The notes beneath the pieces are model-generated. The model saw only the letters and a list, made by a program, of their open reading frames with translations. It did not search any database and had not been told where the DNA came from. A stretch of 64,000 nucleotides of DNA from Balnearium lithotrophicum (lineage in GTDB: Bacteria; Aquificota; Aquificia; Desulfurobacteriales; Desulfurobacteriaceae). The position numbers were made by a program, and so were the translations under genes. Of this stretch, positions 1 through 7,505 are shown piece after piece. Location of the stretch: the NCBI RefSeq assembly GCF_900182585.1, contig NZ_FXTM01000007.1:1-64000 (forward strand), read 5' to 3'. Each line of letters starts with the position of its first letter. The stretch's first letter is position 1.

Positions 1-285
1 AGGTCTCCCAAGACCAATGCACATGTTGAAAGGTTCATACAGACGGTGGAGAAGGAACTGTGGATGATAGAAGGGACTGAGCCGACAGTTGATGAAATGA
101 ACAGGAAACTATTTAGGTATCTAAGCTTTTACAACTTCGTTAGGCCTCATCAAGGTCTTGGTTATAAGACTCCAGTAGAGAAGTTTGAGGAATATATTAA
201 AAAACTCCAGGGTGTCCACCATGTATTGAACGAGAACACCCCCTTGACAAGATTTGTAGGAAGTCTATATTTCCTCTTACGCTAA
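1..285 (+). CDS. Transposase, C-terminal fragment (DDE/rve integrase family)
   Basis: The reading frame is open from the first base of the window, so the N-terminal part lies outside. The visible part contains the NAHVERF segment, where DDE transposases of the IS3/IS481 type carry their last acidic residue, and the YNFVRPHQGLGYKTP block typical of the C-terminal end of the integrase core. After about residue 75 the similarity to transposases appears to stop. The last 15 or so codons coincide with a promoter-like sequence for the tRNA gene that begins 2 bp after the stop codon. The element therefore probably ends near position 238-243 and the ORF reads through into resident DNA. Whether the element is complete cannot be judged from this window. 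Confidence 0.8.
   Translation, partial: RSPKTNAHVERFIQTVEKELWMIEGTEPTVDEMNRKLFRYLSFYNFVRPHQGLGYKTPVEKFEEYIKKLQGVHHVLNENTPLTRFVGSLYFLLR
244..271 (+). promoter_or_regulatory. Sigma-70-type promoter for tRNA-Glu
   Basis: TTGACA at 244-249 is followed after 16 bp by TATATT at 266-271, about 16 bp before the first base of the tRNA. The promoter lies inside the 3' end of the transposase reading frame. Confidence 0.65.
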
Positions 286-287
286 GC

Positions 288-365
<78 letters not shown>

Positions 366-429
366 ATTTCAATTGTTGATTGGTCTTCATAATCCCCCCT
401 TTTCCCCCTCCCTCCCCTTTATGGAGAAA

Positions 430-457
430 GGGGCAGCTGAGGCTGCCCCCTCTTTTT
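430..457 (+). terminator. Rho-independent terminator after tRNA-Glu
   Basis: The stem GGGGCAGC (430-437) pairs with GCTGCCCC (442-449) around the loop TGAG, followed by a T-rich run at 451-457. Between the tRNA and this hairpin (366-429) there is only a C/T-rich stretch with no visible gene. Confidence 0.85.
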
Positions 458-494
458 ATTAAAATCTAAAAATAATGTAAACTTGAGGTGAAGA

Positions 495-986
495 GTGAAG
501 AGAGAGGACTTCGGTAACGTTTCCAAACTTGGAAAGCCAACCATTTATGAATTCGAATATAATCCACAGCTCCTTGAAAGGTTTCCAAACAAATTCCCTG
601 ACAGAGTATACTGGGTATCCTTTAACTGTCCTGAGTTTACCACTCTTTGCCCCATTACTGGACAGCCCGACTTTGCAACTATTTATATTCAGTACATTCC
701 TGATAAGTGGTTAGTTGAGAGTAAATCTTTAAAGCTCTATCTATTTTCCTTTAGAAACGCCAGGGGATTCCATGAGGATACGGTAAACAAGATAGCAGAC
801 GACCTTTTTGAACTTTTGGAGCCCTACTACATAGAGGTGTACGGTGAGTTCAATCCAAGAGGGGGTATATCTATAGACCCTTACGTTCAAAAGTTTAAAG
901 ACGTTGACTGGGTAAAGGAAATTGCTAAAGAGCGCTTTAAACTTCACAGAATAACTCCTCCAGAGATTAGGAGGAACCGTGGGTAG
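495..986 (+). CDS. queF: NADPH-dependent 7-cyano-7-deazaguanine reductase (preQ0 reductase)
   Basis: QueF reduces the nitrile of preQ0 to the amine of preQ1 in queuosine tRNA modification. At 163 residues this is the short, single-domain (YkvM) type. The signature is plain: LCPITGQPD places the thioimide-forming Cys at residue 52 and the general-acid Asp at residue 59, and VESKSLKLYLFSFRN (about 74-88) is the substrate/NADPH segment with Glu75. A GTG start at 495 is chosen because a GAGGTG ribosome-binding site lies just ahead of it. The stop overlaps the start of the next gene by 8 bp, so the two are probably co-transcribed. Identification is firm; in vivo role is inferred from the family. 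Confidence 0.95.
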   Translation: MKREDFGNVSKLGKPTIYEFEYNPQLLERFPNKFPDRVYWVSFNCPEFTTLCPITGQPDFATIYIQYIPDKWLVESKSLKLYLFSFRNARGFHEDTVNKIADDLFELLEPYYIEVYGEFNPRGGISIDPYVQKFKDVDWVKEIAKERFKLHRITPPEIRRNRG

Positions 987-1851
987 AGTCTTTGTAATTG
1001 GAGGAAGTAGCGCTTATTTGTTGGAAAAAGAGAACTTCGGGCGAATTATTGAAGTTAAGAGACTTGATACTCCGTACGGTATTTCGAACCCTATTTATAA
1101 AATTGAGCATCCGAACGGATTTATCTATCACTTCTTGTCAAGACACGGAGAGAAGGACTACGATACAACAGCACCATTTGTTAACTACAGGGCAAACATA
1201 TATGCTGCAAAGGAGATAGGTGCTGAAATTGTCGTTTCATGGTCAGGCCCTGGTTCTCTGAGGGAAGATTTTAAACCTGGGGATTTTGTGGTTCCAACGG
1301 ATGTTCTCGACTTTACAAAAAGTCGAAAATCAACATTCTTTGAAAATGGCGGACTTGGATTTGTAAGGCAAAGTCCTCTTTTTTGTCCTAACGTTAGAAA
1401 AGCCCTAATTAGTGTTCTTTCAAATTTAGAACTTCCATTTCATGAAATCGGTGTTTACGTCTGTACAGAGGGACCAAGACTTGAAACCAAAGCTGAAATA
1501 AAAATGTTTAAAAATTTAGGAGCAGACCTCGTAGGCATGACCCTCGTTCCTGAAGTCTTCCTTGCAAGGGAGTTAGAACTCTGCTACGGAGCTCTCTGCT
1601 ATGTTACAAATTATGCAGAGGGAATAAAGAACTATGAGTTTAAAGGGGGAGTCCTCTTTGAAGGGATGTTAAGAGAGGAGGAGAGGAAAAGGGTTGATTT
1701 AGCAGTGTCTCAATTTCCCATTATTGTTTTAAAAGTAGTTGAGGAGCTCCAAAAGTCCGATAGAAACTGCCCCTGTTCCCGTCTGATGGAAAGGTACAGG
1801 AGGAAAGGAAAAATAGGAAATAATTGGAAAGATTGGCTATTCAAGTTATAA
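979..1851 (+). CDS. 5'-methylthioadenosine / purine nucleoside phosphorylase family
   Basis: This 290-residue protein belongs to the PNP/MTA phosphorylase family, which releases a free purine from methylthioadenosine or a nucleoside using phosphate. Visible family features are the N-terminal IGGSS phosphate-loop region, the SRHGEK segment (about residue 55), YVCTEGPRLETKAEI (about 160-174) and GADLVGMTLVPEV (about 181-193), which holds the conserved Met of the sugar site. The GTG start at 979 follows the RBS-like GAGG (971-974) inside queF. The C-terminal tail carries a CPC motif and many basic residues (about 264-280) that I do not recognise in the catalytic core. MTA, inosine or adenosine as the true substrate cannot be decided from sequence alone. 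Confidence 0.88.
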   Translation: MGRVFVIGGSSAYLLEKENFGRIIEVKRLDTPYGISNPIYKIEHPNGFIYHFLSRHGEKDYDTTAPFVNYRANIYAAKEIGAEIVVSWSGPGSLREDFKPGDFVVPTDVLDFTKSRKSTFFENGGLGFVRQSPLFCPNVRKALISVLSNLELPFHEIGVYVCTEGPRLETKAEIKMFKNLGADLVGMTLVPEVFLARELELCYGALCYVTNYAEGIKNYEFKGGVLFEGMLREEERKRVDLAVSQFPIIVLKVVEELQKSDRNCPCSRLMERYRRKGKIGNNWKDWLFKL

Positions 1852-1857
1852 ATAAAA

Positions 1858-1875
1858 AGCCCGCAAGGGCGGGCT
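1858..1875. terminator. Bidirectional terminator between the phosphorylase gene and rplT
   Basis: AGCCCGC (1858-1864) pairs with GCGGGCT (1869-1875). On the minus strand the stem is followed by TTTTTATT, making it a good terminator for the thrS-infC-rpmI-rplT operon. On the plus strand the T-run is weaker. Confidence 0.8.
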
Positions 1876-1899
1876 CTGTTTTCAAGTCACAATTAAGGT

Positions 1900-2247
1900 T
1901 TAAAGGGCGGCTTTTGCCTTTTCAACAATTACTTTAAAGGCTTCTGGGTCCCTTACAGCAATGTCTGCAAGGATTTTTCTATCAAGTTCAATACCTGCTT
2001 TTTTGAGACCGTTAATAAACCTGCTGTAGTTAATTCCAAAGGGTCTAACTGCAGCATTGATACGGGCAATCCAGAGCCTTCTGAAGTCCCTCTTCCTTGT
2101 TCTTCTGTGTTGGTATGCGTAGAAGAGAGACTTCATTACAGCAATTTTCATAGTTCTGTAGAGCCTTGAACGGCCTCCAAAGTACCCTTTCGTTAACTTC
2201 TTCAGCTTTTTCCTTCTCTTTCTTCTTGGACTGTACTTTACTCTCAT
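1900..2247 (-). CDS. rplT: 50S ribosomal protein L20
   Basis: L20 is an early-assembly protein of the large ribosomal subunit that binds 23S rRNA; in other bacteria it also represses its own operon. The 115-residue protein has the expected very basic N-terminal extension ([20 protein letters not shown]) and the conserved globular part with [23 protein letters not shown] and LADIAVRDP. The ATG is preceded by AGGAGGAG. It is the last gene of thrS-infC-rpmI-rplT, a gene order conserved in many bacteria. A stem-loop lies directly upstream and is listed separately. Confidence 0.98.
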   Translation of the reverse strand: MRVKYSPRRKRRKKLKKLTKGYFGGRSRLYRTMKIAVMKSLFYAYQHRRTRKRDFRRLWIARINAAVRPFGINYSRFINGLKKAGIELDRKILADIAVRDPEAFKVIVEKAKAAL

Positions 2248-2268
2248 TCTACTCCTCCTTTTTGAGCT

Positions 2269-2298
2269 GCAGGCGCTCCTTCGGAGCTTAGAGCCTGC
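2269..2298 (-). promoter_or_regulatory. Bulged stem-loop between rpmI and rplT, candidate L20 autoregulatory site
   Basis: Read on the minus strand, GCAGGC pairs with GCCTGC (outer stem) and GCTCC pairs with GGAGC (inner stem, GAA loop). A one-sided TCTAA bulge separates the two helices. The structure lies 21 bp ahead of the rplT start and is not followed by a T-run, so it is not a terminator. L20 is known to bind two-helix structures with a one-sided bulge that imitate its 23S rRNA site. Confidence 0.45.
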
Positions 2299-2310
2299 TT
2301 AGCATCCGAT

Positions 2311-2508
2311 TTACATGTAGATTACAAGTTGTTTGTAGTTTGCTGCCTGTGCTCCTTCTAAGTACTTGGCCTTCCTTAACTTTCTTTTCCTCTTCCTGCT
2401 CTTTTTAGTAAGGATGTGGCTCTTTCCGGGAGACCAGTGCTTGATTTTTCCCGACGCAGTAACTTTAACCCTTTTAGCTGCAGACCTACGAGTTTTAATC
2501 TTAGGCAT
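2311..2508 (-). CDS. rpmI: 50S ribosomal protein L35
   Basis: This 65-residue basic protein of the large ribosomal subunit shows the typical L35 pattern: [20 protein letters not shown] at the start, then [16 protein letters not shown] and a short C-terminal tail. Length and position between infC and rplT match the conserved translation operon. An AGGAGG-like ribosome-binding site (GTAAAGGAGG) lies 5' of the ATG at 2508. Gaps to the neighbours are about 44 bp (infC side) and 63 bp (rplT side). Confidence 0.98.
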   Translation of the reverse strand: MPKIKTRRSAAKRVKVTASGKIKHWSPGKSHILTKKSRKRKRKLRKAKYLEGAQAANYKQLVIYM

Positions 2509-2552
2509 CCTTCAAGCCTCCTTTACTTTTTAAACGGAGTGGAATTATAGGC

Positions 2553-3074
2553 TCAATTCTTCTTGGGGGCAAGTATCATTATCATGTCCCTACCTTCCTT
2601 CTTTGGCTTTCTCTCCATCTCTGCAATATCCTTAACAGCATCGTATATCTTCAAAAGTTGGGCCTCTCCGAGGTCAACGTGTGCCTGTTCCCTTCCCCTA
2701 AACATAACAATTGCCTTAACCTTGTTTCCCTTCTCTAAAAACTTCCTCACCTGTTTAATTCTTACCTGCATATCGTGCTCATCTGTTCTCGGACGAATCT
2801 TTACCGTCTTAACTTCAATTGTTTTCTGCCTCTTCTTTGCTTCGTGCATCTTCTTCTGCATCTGGTACTTGTACTTTCCAAAGTCCATTATCCTGCAAAC
2901 TGGAGGATTGGCATTTGGTGAAACCTCCACAAGGTCAAGCCCTCTCTCTCTGGCCAAGTTTAGAGCTTCCCGCGTAGGCATTACCCCCAACTTTTGACCG
3001 TTTTCATCAATGACCAAAACTTCCCTTGCCCTTATTTTCTCGTTCACCCTTGTTTGTTCTAACTTTTTACTAAT
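2553..3074 (-). CDS. infC: Translation initiation factor IF-3, probable ATT start codon
   Basis: IF-3 binds the 30S subunit, keeps it apart from 50S and checks the start codon. The N-terminal domain (IRAREVLVIDENGQKLGV), the linker and the C-terminal domain ending in MIMILAPKK are all clear. The first conventional start is GTG at 3047, which has only a poor AAGG upstream and would cut the usual N-terminal arm. In frame, nine codons upstream, ATT at 3074-3072 stands 6 bases after the strong site GGAGGAGG (3088-3081). It gives an N-terminus continuing SKKLEQTR, as in other IF-3 proteins (173 residues). ATT is the known start of infC in E. coli, where IF-3 represses its own translation by rejecting non-standard starts. 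The gene begins 21 bp after thrS. Confidence 0.93.
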   Translation of the reverse strand: MSKKLEQTRVNEKIRAREVLVIDENGQKLGVMPTREALNLARERGLDLVEVSPNANPPVCRIMDFGKYKYQMQKKMHEAKKRQKTIEVKTVKIRPRTDEHDMQVRIKQVRKFLEKGNKVKAIVMFRGREQAHVDLGEAQLLKIYDAVKDIAEMERKPKKEGRDMIMILAPKKN

Positions 3075-3095
3075 GGCTAACCTCCTCCATATTGT

Positions 3096-5072
3096 TTATT
3101 TCTTTTCTCTAATTTCCCTTGTGATTTTATCTAAAAATTGGGCAATCTCCATACTTCCAAGCTCCCCTTCCCTCTTTGAACGGACAGAAACTGTCCCAGA
3201 ATCCTGCTCTTTCTGACCAACTATCAACATGTATGGAATCTTCATTGTTTCTGCCTTTCTAATCTTATAGCCGACCTTTGCACTCTCATCGTCAAGTTTT
3301 ACTCTGATTCCAGCCTCCTTTAACTTCCTGTAAACTTCATCGGCATAATCTAAGAATTTATCACTAACAGGAATGATTACCACCTGAGTAGGAGCTAACC
3401 ACGTTGGAAAGAGTCCAGCATAGTGCTCTATGAGAAGACCTATAAATCTCTCTATACTTCCCATTATGGCCCTGTGAACCATAACAGGTCTCTTCTTCTG
3501 TCCGTCCCTGTCAACGTAGGTCAAATCGAACCTTTCTGGGAGGTTAAAGTCAACCTGAATGGTAGGACCGTCCCACTTTCTACCGATTGCATCTAAAACC
3601 GCTATGTCAATCTTAGGCCCGTAAAAGGCTCCATCCCCTTCAACGATGTTATAGTCAAATCCCCTCTCCTTTAGTGCCTCTATCAGGGCGTTCGTTGCGT
3701 GTTCCCATGCTTCGTCACTTCCGATGTACTTTTCAGGCTTTGTTCCTATGTTGATTACGTAGTCAAGCTGGAATATCGATAGGAGCTCCATCACGTAGTC
3801 AAGAACTCCCTGAATCTCCTCCTTGAGCTGGTCCGGACGGCAGAATATGTGTCCATCGTCCTGAGTAAATCCCCTAACCCTTAACAGGCCATGAAGAGAC
3901 CCGCTCTTTTCGTACCTGTAAACCGTTCCAAACTCAAAGTACCTTATGGGTAAATCCCTGTAACTCCTAACCTGAGACTTGTAAATCAGAATGTGTCCGG
4001 GACAGTTCATCGGCTTAACGGCGTACCAGTTTGCCCTCTCTATCTCCTCACACGTGAGAGGAACTTCATCGTTTCCTAATCTCTCCTCTTCATCATGCTC
4101 AACAACGGGAACAAAGAACATGTTTTCCCTGTAGAAGTTGTAGTGTCCTGATGTCTTCCAGAGGTCGGCCTTCATTATGTGGGGAGTGTAGATACGCTGG
4201 TAACCCCTCTTTCTGTGCTCCTCCTCAACCCACCTTTCAATCTCCTGTCTGACAACTGAACCGTTTGGATGCCAGAATACAAGTCCCGGTCCGGCCTCCT
4301 CGTAGATTCCAAAGAGGTCAAGCTGCTTTCCAAGAATCCTGTGGTCCCTCTTTTTAGCCTCCTCCAACCTGTGAAGGTACTCGTCAAGGTCCTTCTTCTT
4401 CCAGAAGGCGGTTCCGTATATCCTCTGGAGCATCTTGTTCCTTGAATCCCCCCTCCAGTAAGCCCCAGCAACAGATAAAAGTTTAAATGCCTTTACAAGG
4501 CCAGAGTGTTCAACGTGGGGACCTTTGCAGAGGTCAAAGAAATCCTCTCCCAACCAGTAGATTGTTACTTCCTCATCCTCAGGTATCGATTCAAGAAGTT
4601 CCAACTTGTAGGGGTCATCCTTGAAGAGCTCCCTTGCCCTTTCCCTTGATACAACCTCCCTCCTGAAGGGCTCCTTTGACTGGACAATCTTCCTCATCTC
4701 CTCTTCTATCTTAGGTAAATCCTCTTCGGATATTGAGACGGGAAGGTCAAAGTCGTAGTAGAAACCCTCCTCTGTTGCAGGTCCTATTCCCAACTTAACG
4801 TTATCGTAGCCGTAGATTCTCTTAACGGCCTTTGCAAGGATGTGGGCAGCACTGTGTCTCAGAATTTGAAGGGATTCAGGGTCCTTTTGAGTTATTATTC
4901 TTATCCTCCCACTCTCCTTAATGGGAGTGTGGACATCTATTAACTCTCCATTGAAAAGGGCTCCAACGGCGTTTTTCTCTAAACTCTTTGAAATTCTCCC
5001 TGCTATCTCTTTAACGTTTGTTTCCCTATCAAACTCCAATTTACTTCCGTCGGGGAGCTCTATAACAATCAT
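3096..5072 (-). CDS. thrS: Threonyl-tRNA synthetase
   Basis: ThrRS charges tRNA-Thr and edits mis-charged serine. The 658-residue protein shows the full bacterial architecture. It has an N-terminal TGS domain (1-60, VIELPDGSKLEF) and an editing domain with HSAAHILAKAVKR (about 73-85), whose HxxxH contributes to the editing site. The class II catalytic core contains KPMNCPGHI (zinc Cys), RVRGFTQDDGHIF (motif 2 region) and HRAIMGSIERF (motif 3). A C-terminal anticodon-binding domain with VGYKIRKAE completes it. The ATG at 5072 is preceded by AGGAGAGG. It is the first gene of the thrS-infC-rpmI-rplT unit. No T-box leader is visible. Confidence 0.98.
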   Translation of the reverse strand: MIVIELPDGSKLEFDRETNVKEIAGRISKSLEKNAVGALFNGELIDVHTPIKESGRIRIITQKDPESLQILRHSAAHILAKAVKRIYGYDNVKLGIGPATEEGFYYDFDLPVSISEEDLPKIEEEMRKIVQSKEPFRREVVSRERARELFKDDPYKLELLESIPEDEEVTIYWLGEDFFDLCKGPHVEHSGLVKAFKLLSVAGAYWRGDSRNKMLQRIYGTAFWKKKDLDEYLHRLEEAKKRDHRILGKQLDLFGIYEEAGPGLVFWHPNGSVVRQEIERWVEEEHRKRGYQRIYTPHIMKADLWKTSGHYNFYRENMFFVPVVEHDEEERLGNDEVPLTCEEIERANWYAVKPMNCPGHILIYKSQVRSYRDLPIRYFEFGTVYRYEKSGSLHGLLRVRGFTQDDGHIFCRPDQLKEEIQGVLDYVMELLSIFQLDYVINIGTKPEKYIGSDEAWEHATNALIEALKERGFDYNIVEGDGAFYGPKIDIAVLDAIGRKWDGPTIQVDFNLPERFDLTYVDRDGQKKRPVMVHRAIMGSIERFIGLLIEHYAGLFPTWLAPTQVVIIPVSDKFLDYADEVYRKLKEAGIRVKLDDESAKVGYKIRKAETMKIPYMLIVGQKEQDSGTVSVRSKREGELGSMEIAQFLDKITREIREKK

Positions 5073-5110
5073 TGAAGCCTCTCCTAATAAAAATTTGAAT
5101 TGCTATTCTA

Positions 5111-7114
5111 CTACTTTTCCTTTTGCTGAAGTCCGTTTGTCAGTACAAAGTTCGTATTAATTTCCCTGTATGTTAAATTTCCTGAATCGTCTATGTAGTA
5201 CTTTCTCCTATCAGGAACGGTTCTTTCGTAAAGCAGAGTCCTCTCCGCAATATCCCTGAAAATCGGAACTGCAATTTTACTTGCCCAGAGCATGTTTTTA
5301 GGAACTTTTGGTTCCACTACCGTTACAACAAGAACGTACTTAGGATTTGTTGAAGGGAAAAAACCTGCAAATGTTGCATTTATTTTTGTCTTATCGTATC
5401 CGTGTATCTTGGGGTTGTACCTCAAAGCAGTTCCCGTCTTTCCTCCTACGTAGAAGTTTTCAAACTTTGTTTTTACCCCTGTTCCTCCTTCAACAACCAT
5501 TGTAAGAATTTTCCTCATTTCCTTAGAAACCTTCTCAGATATTACCCTCCTCTCAGGAACCGGTTTAAATATCTTTAATACTCTACCTTTATCATCAACA
5601 ACTGCTTTTAAGAAGTGGGGCTTGTAGTAGATTCCACCGTTAACAAGAGCAGAGTAAGCTGCGGCAAGCTGAAGCGTTGTAACCGATATGTTGTGTCCAA
5701 AAGTAAGTGTTGCAAAGTCAACATCCCTCCACTTTCTCCAGTCCCTTAAAATTCCCGGACTCTCTCCGGGGAGCTCCACCCCCGTTTTCTCACCAAATCC
5801 AAACCTTTTGTAGTAATCGTAGAGTTTCTTCTTACCTAAAAGCTGGCCGACCTGAATAATACCAACGTTATCGGAATACTCTATTATCTCCCAAGCCCTC
5901 AGCTTTACATCCCTTCCGTGAAATTCGTTGTGGAAAACTTTGTCTCCAACCTTAAAGTTTGCCGGACAGAAGAAAACCGTATCGGGAGTTATTAATCCCT
6001 CGTTCAGTGCCGCAGCTAATACGAGAGGTTTCATTACAGAACCGGGTTCGTAAGGAGCTACAGCGTAACGGGGAGTAAGGGGATAACTTTTTTTTGGTTT
6101 ATCGTAATCGTAGAAGGGCCAGGAGGCAGCAGCTAAGATTTCGCCACTTCTTACATCCATCAAAACTGCATTTATAAAGTCAGGATTCCACTTTTCTCCA
6201 TACTTAGAAATTATCTCTTCCACAATGTACTGTAGATTTCCATCTATTGTAAGCTCAACGTTCTTTCCCTTCTCCTTTGTAACAAATACCGTAGCCCTCT
6301 TCCCCAAGTAAACTTTTCCCCTGTAGTCTTTTTTTCCAGAAAGTTCAATGGGTTTTCCAACTATTAGTTTCTTCTTCTCTAAGTAGTATTCAAGTCCAGA
6401 TATTCCCTCTCCAAACGGACTTGTAATCCCCACAACTGTTGAACCAACGCTGTAGGGGTAGACCCTCTTATATTCCGTTGTAAAACCTAAGAGGTCTGGA
6501 TAGGGAACCTTAAAGGGATTTTCCTTAGACAGGAAAAAGTAAATTCTTAAAGCAAGTCTAACGGCCCTTGATGCCTCATCAATCGGAAGGGATAGGTTCT
6601 TTTTTAGCCAAATAAAGGATACTTTAACCCTACCTCTCTTGGTATTTACCGTAATGTATCCCTTTTTGTACGCTCTTTCTAAATCGGATTTCCTTATTTG
6701 TGAAAGGGGAGATAATAGCTTTAAGATTTTCTCAAGGGAAATTCCCTTCTTTTCTGCGTACACTTTTAACGTATCTCTATCCCTTAGAATTATTCTCTTA
6801 AAAAGTTCTCTATCCTTTATGTAGAGAGGTCTTACATAGAAGGAGACAACTTTTTGGCTTGCAGCTAAAATCGTTCCGTTTCTATCCAATATGTCTCCCC
6901 TGGGAGGGGATATCTTTATCCTTCCTTCAAACTGTTTGGAGACCTTGTTTATCCAGTAATCACCTTTAAAGTAGGAGAGCTCCAATATTCTGACCGAGTA
7001 GAGAAGAACCAACAGAAGGGAAAAGAACAAAAAATTGTTTAGCCTTTCATCCTTAAACGGTTTGAAAAATTTGTGTATCCTTTCAAAAAACTTTAGAATA
7101 GACCTAAATTTCAT
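5111..7114 (-). CDS. ftsI: Penicillin-binding protein 2/3-type septal transpeptidase
   Basis: This class B penicillin-binding protein cross-links peptidoglycan, most likely at the division septum. It has a short cytoplasmic N-terminus, one membrane segment (about 28-45), the pedestal domain beginning with the RGDILDRNG motif (about 72-80), and a transpeptidase domain. All three catalytic motifs are present: SVMK with Ser359 and Lys362, SDN at 414-416, and KTGT at 559-562. Length (667) suits FtsI/PBP3. An FtsL-like gene overlaps its start by 4 bp, as in division clusters, which favours FtsI over the elongation enzyme PBP2. No PASTA domain is seen. mraW and mur genes are not nearby. Confidence 0.9.
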   Translation of the reverse strand: MKFRSILKFFERIHKFFKPFKDERLNNFLFFSLLLVLLYSVRILELSYFKGDYWINKVSKQFEGRIKISPPRGDILDRNGTILAASQKVVSFYVRPLYIKDRELFKRIILRDRDTLKVYAEKKGISLEKILKLLSPLSQIRKSDLERAYKKGYITVNTKRGRVKVSFIWLKKNLSLPIDEASRAVRLALRIYFFLSKENPFKVPYPDLLGFTTEYKRVYPYSVGSTVVGITSPFGEGISGLEYYLEKKKLIVGKPIELSGKKDYRGKVYLGKRATVFVTKEKGKNVELTIDGNLQYIVEEIISKYGEKWNPDFINAVLMDVRSGEILAAASWPFYDYDKPKKSYPLTPRYAVAPYEPGSVMKPLVLAAALNEGLITPDTVFFCPANFKVGDKVFHNEFHGRDVKLRAWEIIEYSDNVGIIQVGQLLGKKKLYDYYKRFGFGEKTGVELPGESPGILRDWRKWRDVDFATLTFGHNISVTTLQLAAAYSALVNGGIYYKPHFLKAVVDDKGRVLKIFKPVPERRVISEKVSKEMRKILTMVVEGGTGVKTKFENFYVGGKTGTALRYNPKIHGYDKTKINATFAGFFPSTNPKYVLVVTVVEPKVPKNMLWASKIAVPIFRDIAERTLLYERTVPDRRKYYIDDSGNLTYREINTNFVLTNGLQQKEK

Positions 7115-7395
7115 CTAAGATACTTCACCTCATTTTCATGGAGCAATTTTAAATCCTTAGTTTCATTGTCAACCGATTTTGGCTTAACCAATCTGTAAAA
7201 CTCAATGTTCAACCTCTTGTTTTCGTTCTTCAAACGCCCAATTTCCCCAATTAATGAGGAAATTCTGGCCTCCGCCTTTGTACATTCGGACCTTATCTTT
7301 ACAACTTTGAAGGCAAGTATCAAGAAGACAGAGATTGATAAAAGAACAGTTAAAATGCAGAGCTTATCGAAAATTTCCCTTACGTATCTTTTCAT
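7111..7395 (-). CDS. FtsL-like cell division protein
   Basis: A small membrane protein of about 94 residues: a basic cytoplasmic start (MKRYVREIFDKL), one hydrophobic segment (about 13-32), then a heptad-like stretch (EARISSLIGEIGRLKNENKRLNIEFYRL) predicted to form a coiled coil. This is the layout of FtsL/FtsB septum proteins, and it sits directly before ftsI. The longer frame beginning at 7506 is rejected because its first 37 codons are the antisense of tRNA-Arg. The chosen ATG at 7395 has only a weak ribosome-binding site, so the exact start is not certain. FtsL sequences are poorly conserved; the name rests on size, topology and position. Confidence 0.7.
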   Translation of the reverse strand: MKRYVREIFDKLCILTVLLSISVFLILAFKVVKIRSECTKAEARISSLIGEIGRLKNENKRLNIEFYRLVKPKSVDNETKDLKLLHENEVKYLR

Positions 7396-7428
7396 ATTAA
7401 CCGACAGATATATATTTTCCACTAAACA

Positions 7429-7505
7429 GCGCCTGTAGCTCAGCTGGATAGAGCCCAGGACTCCGGATCCTGGCGTCGCGGGTTCGAATCCCGCCAGGCG
7501 CACCA
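7429..7505 (+). tRNA. tRNA-Arg (anticodon CCG)
   Basis: Acceptor stem GCGCCTG/CAGGCGC, D arm GCTC...GAGC, anticodon stem CAGGA/TCCTG with loop CTCCGGA (anticodon CCG at 7463-7465), T arm GCGGG-TTCGAAT-CCCGC, discriminator A and encoded CCA at 7503-7505. Its 3' end directly abuts the stop codon of purF on the other strand. A TATATT at 7411-7416 could be its -10 box and would lie just upstream of the ftsL-like start. Confidence 0.97.

Noticed and set aside
5073-5110. T-box riboswitch ahead of thrS
   Set aside because: The region between ftsI and thrS is only 38 bp and shows no T-box sequence.
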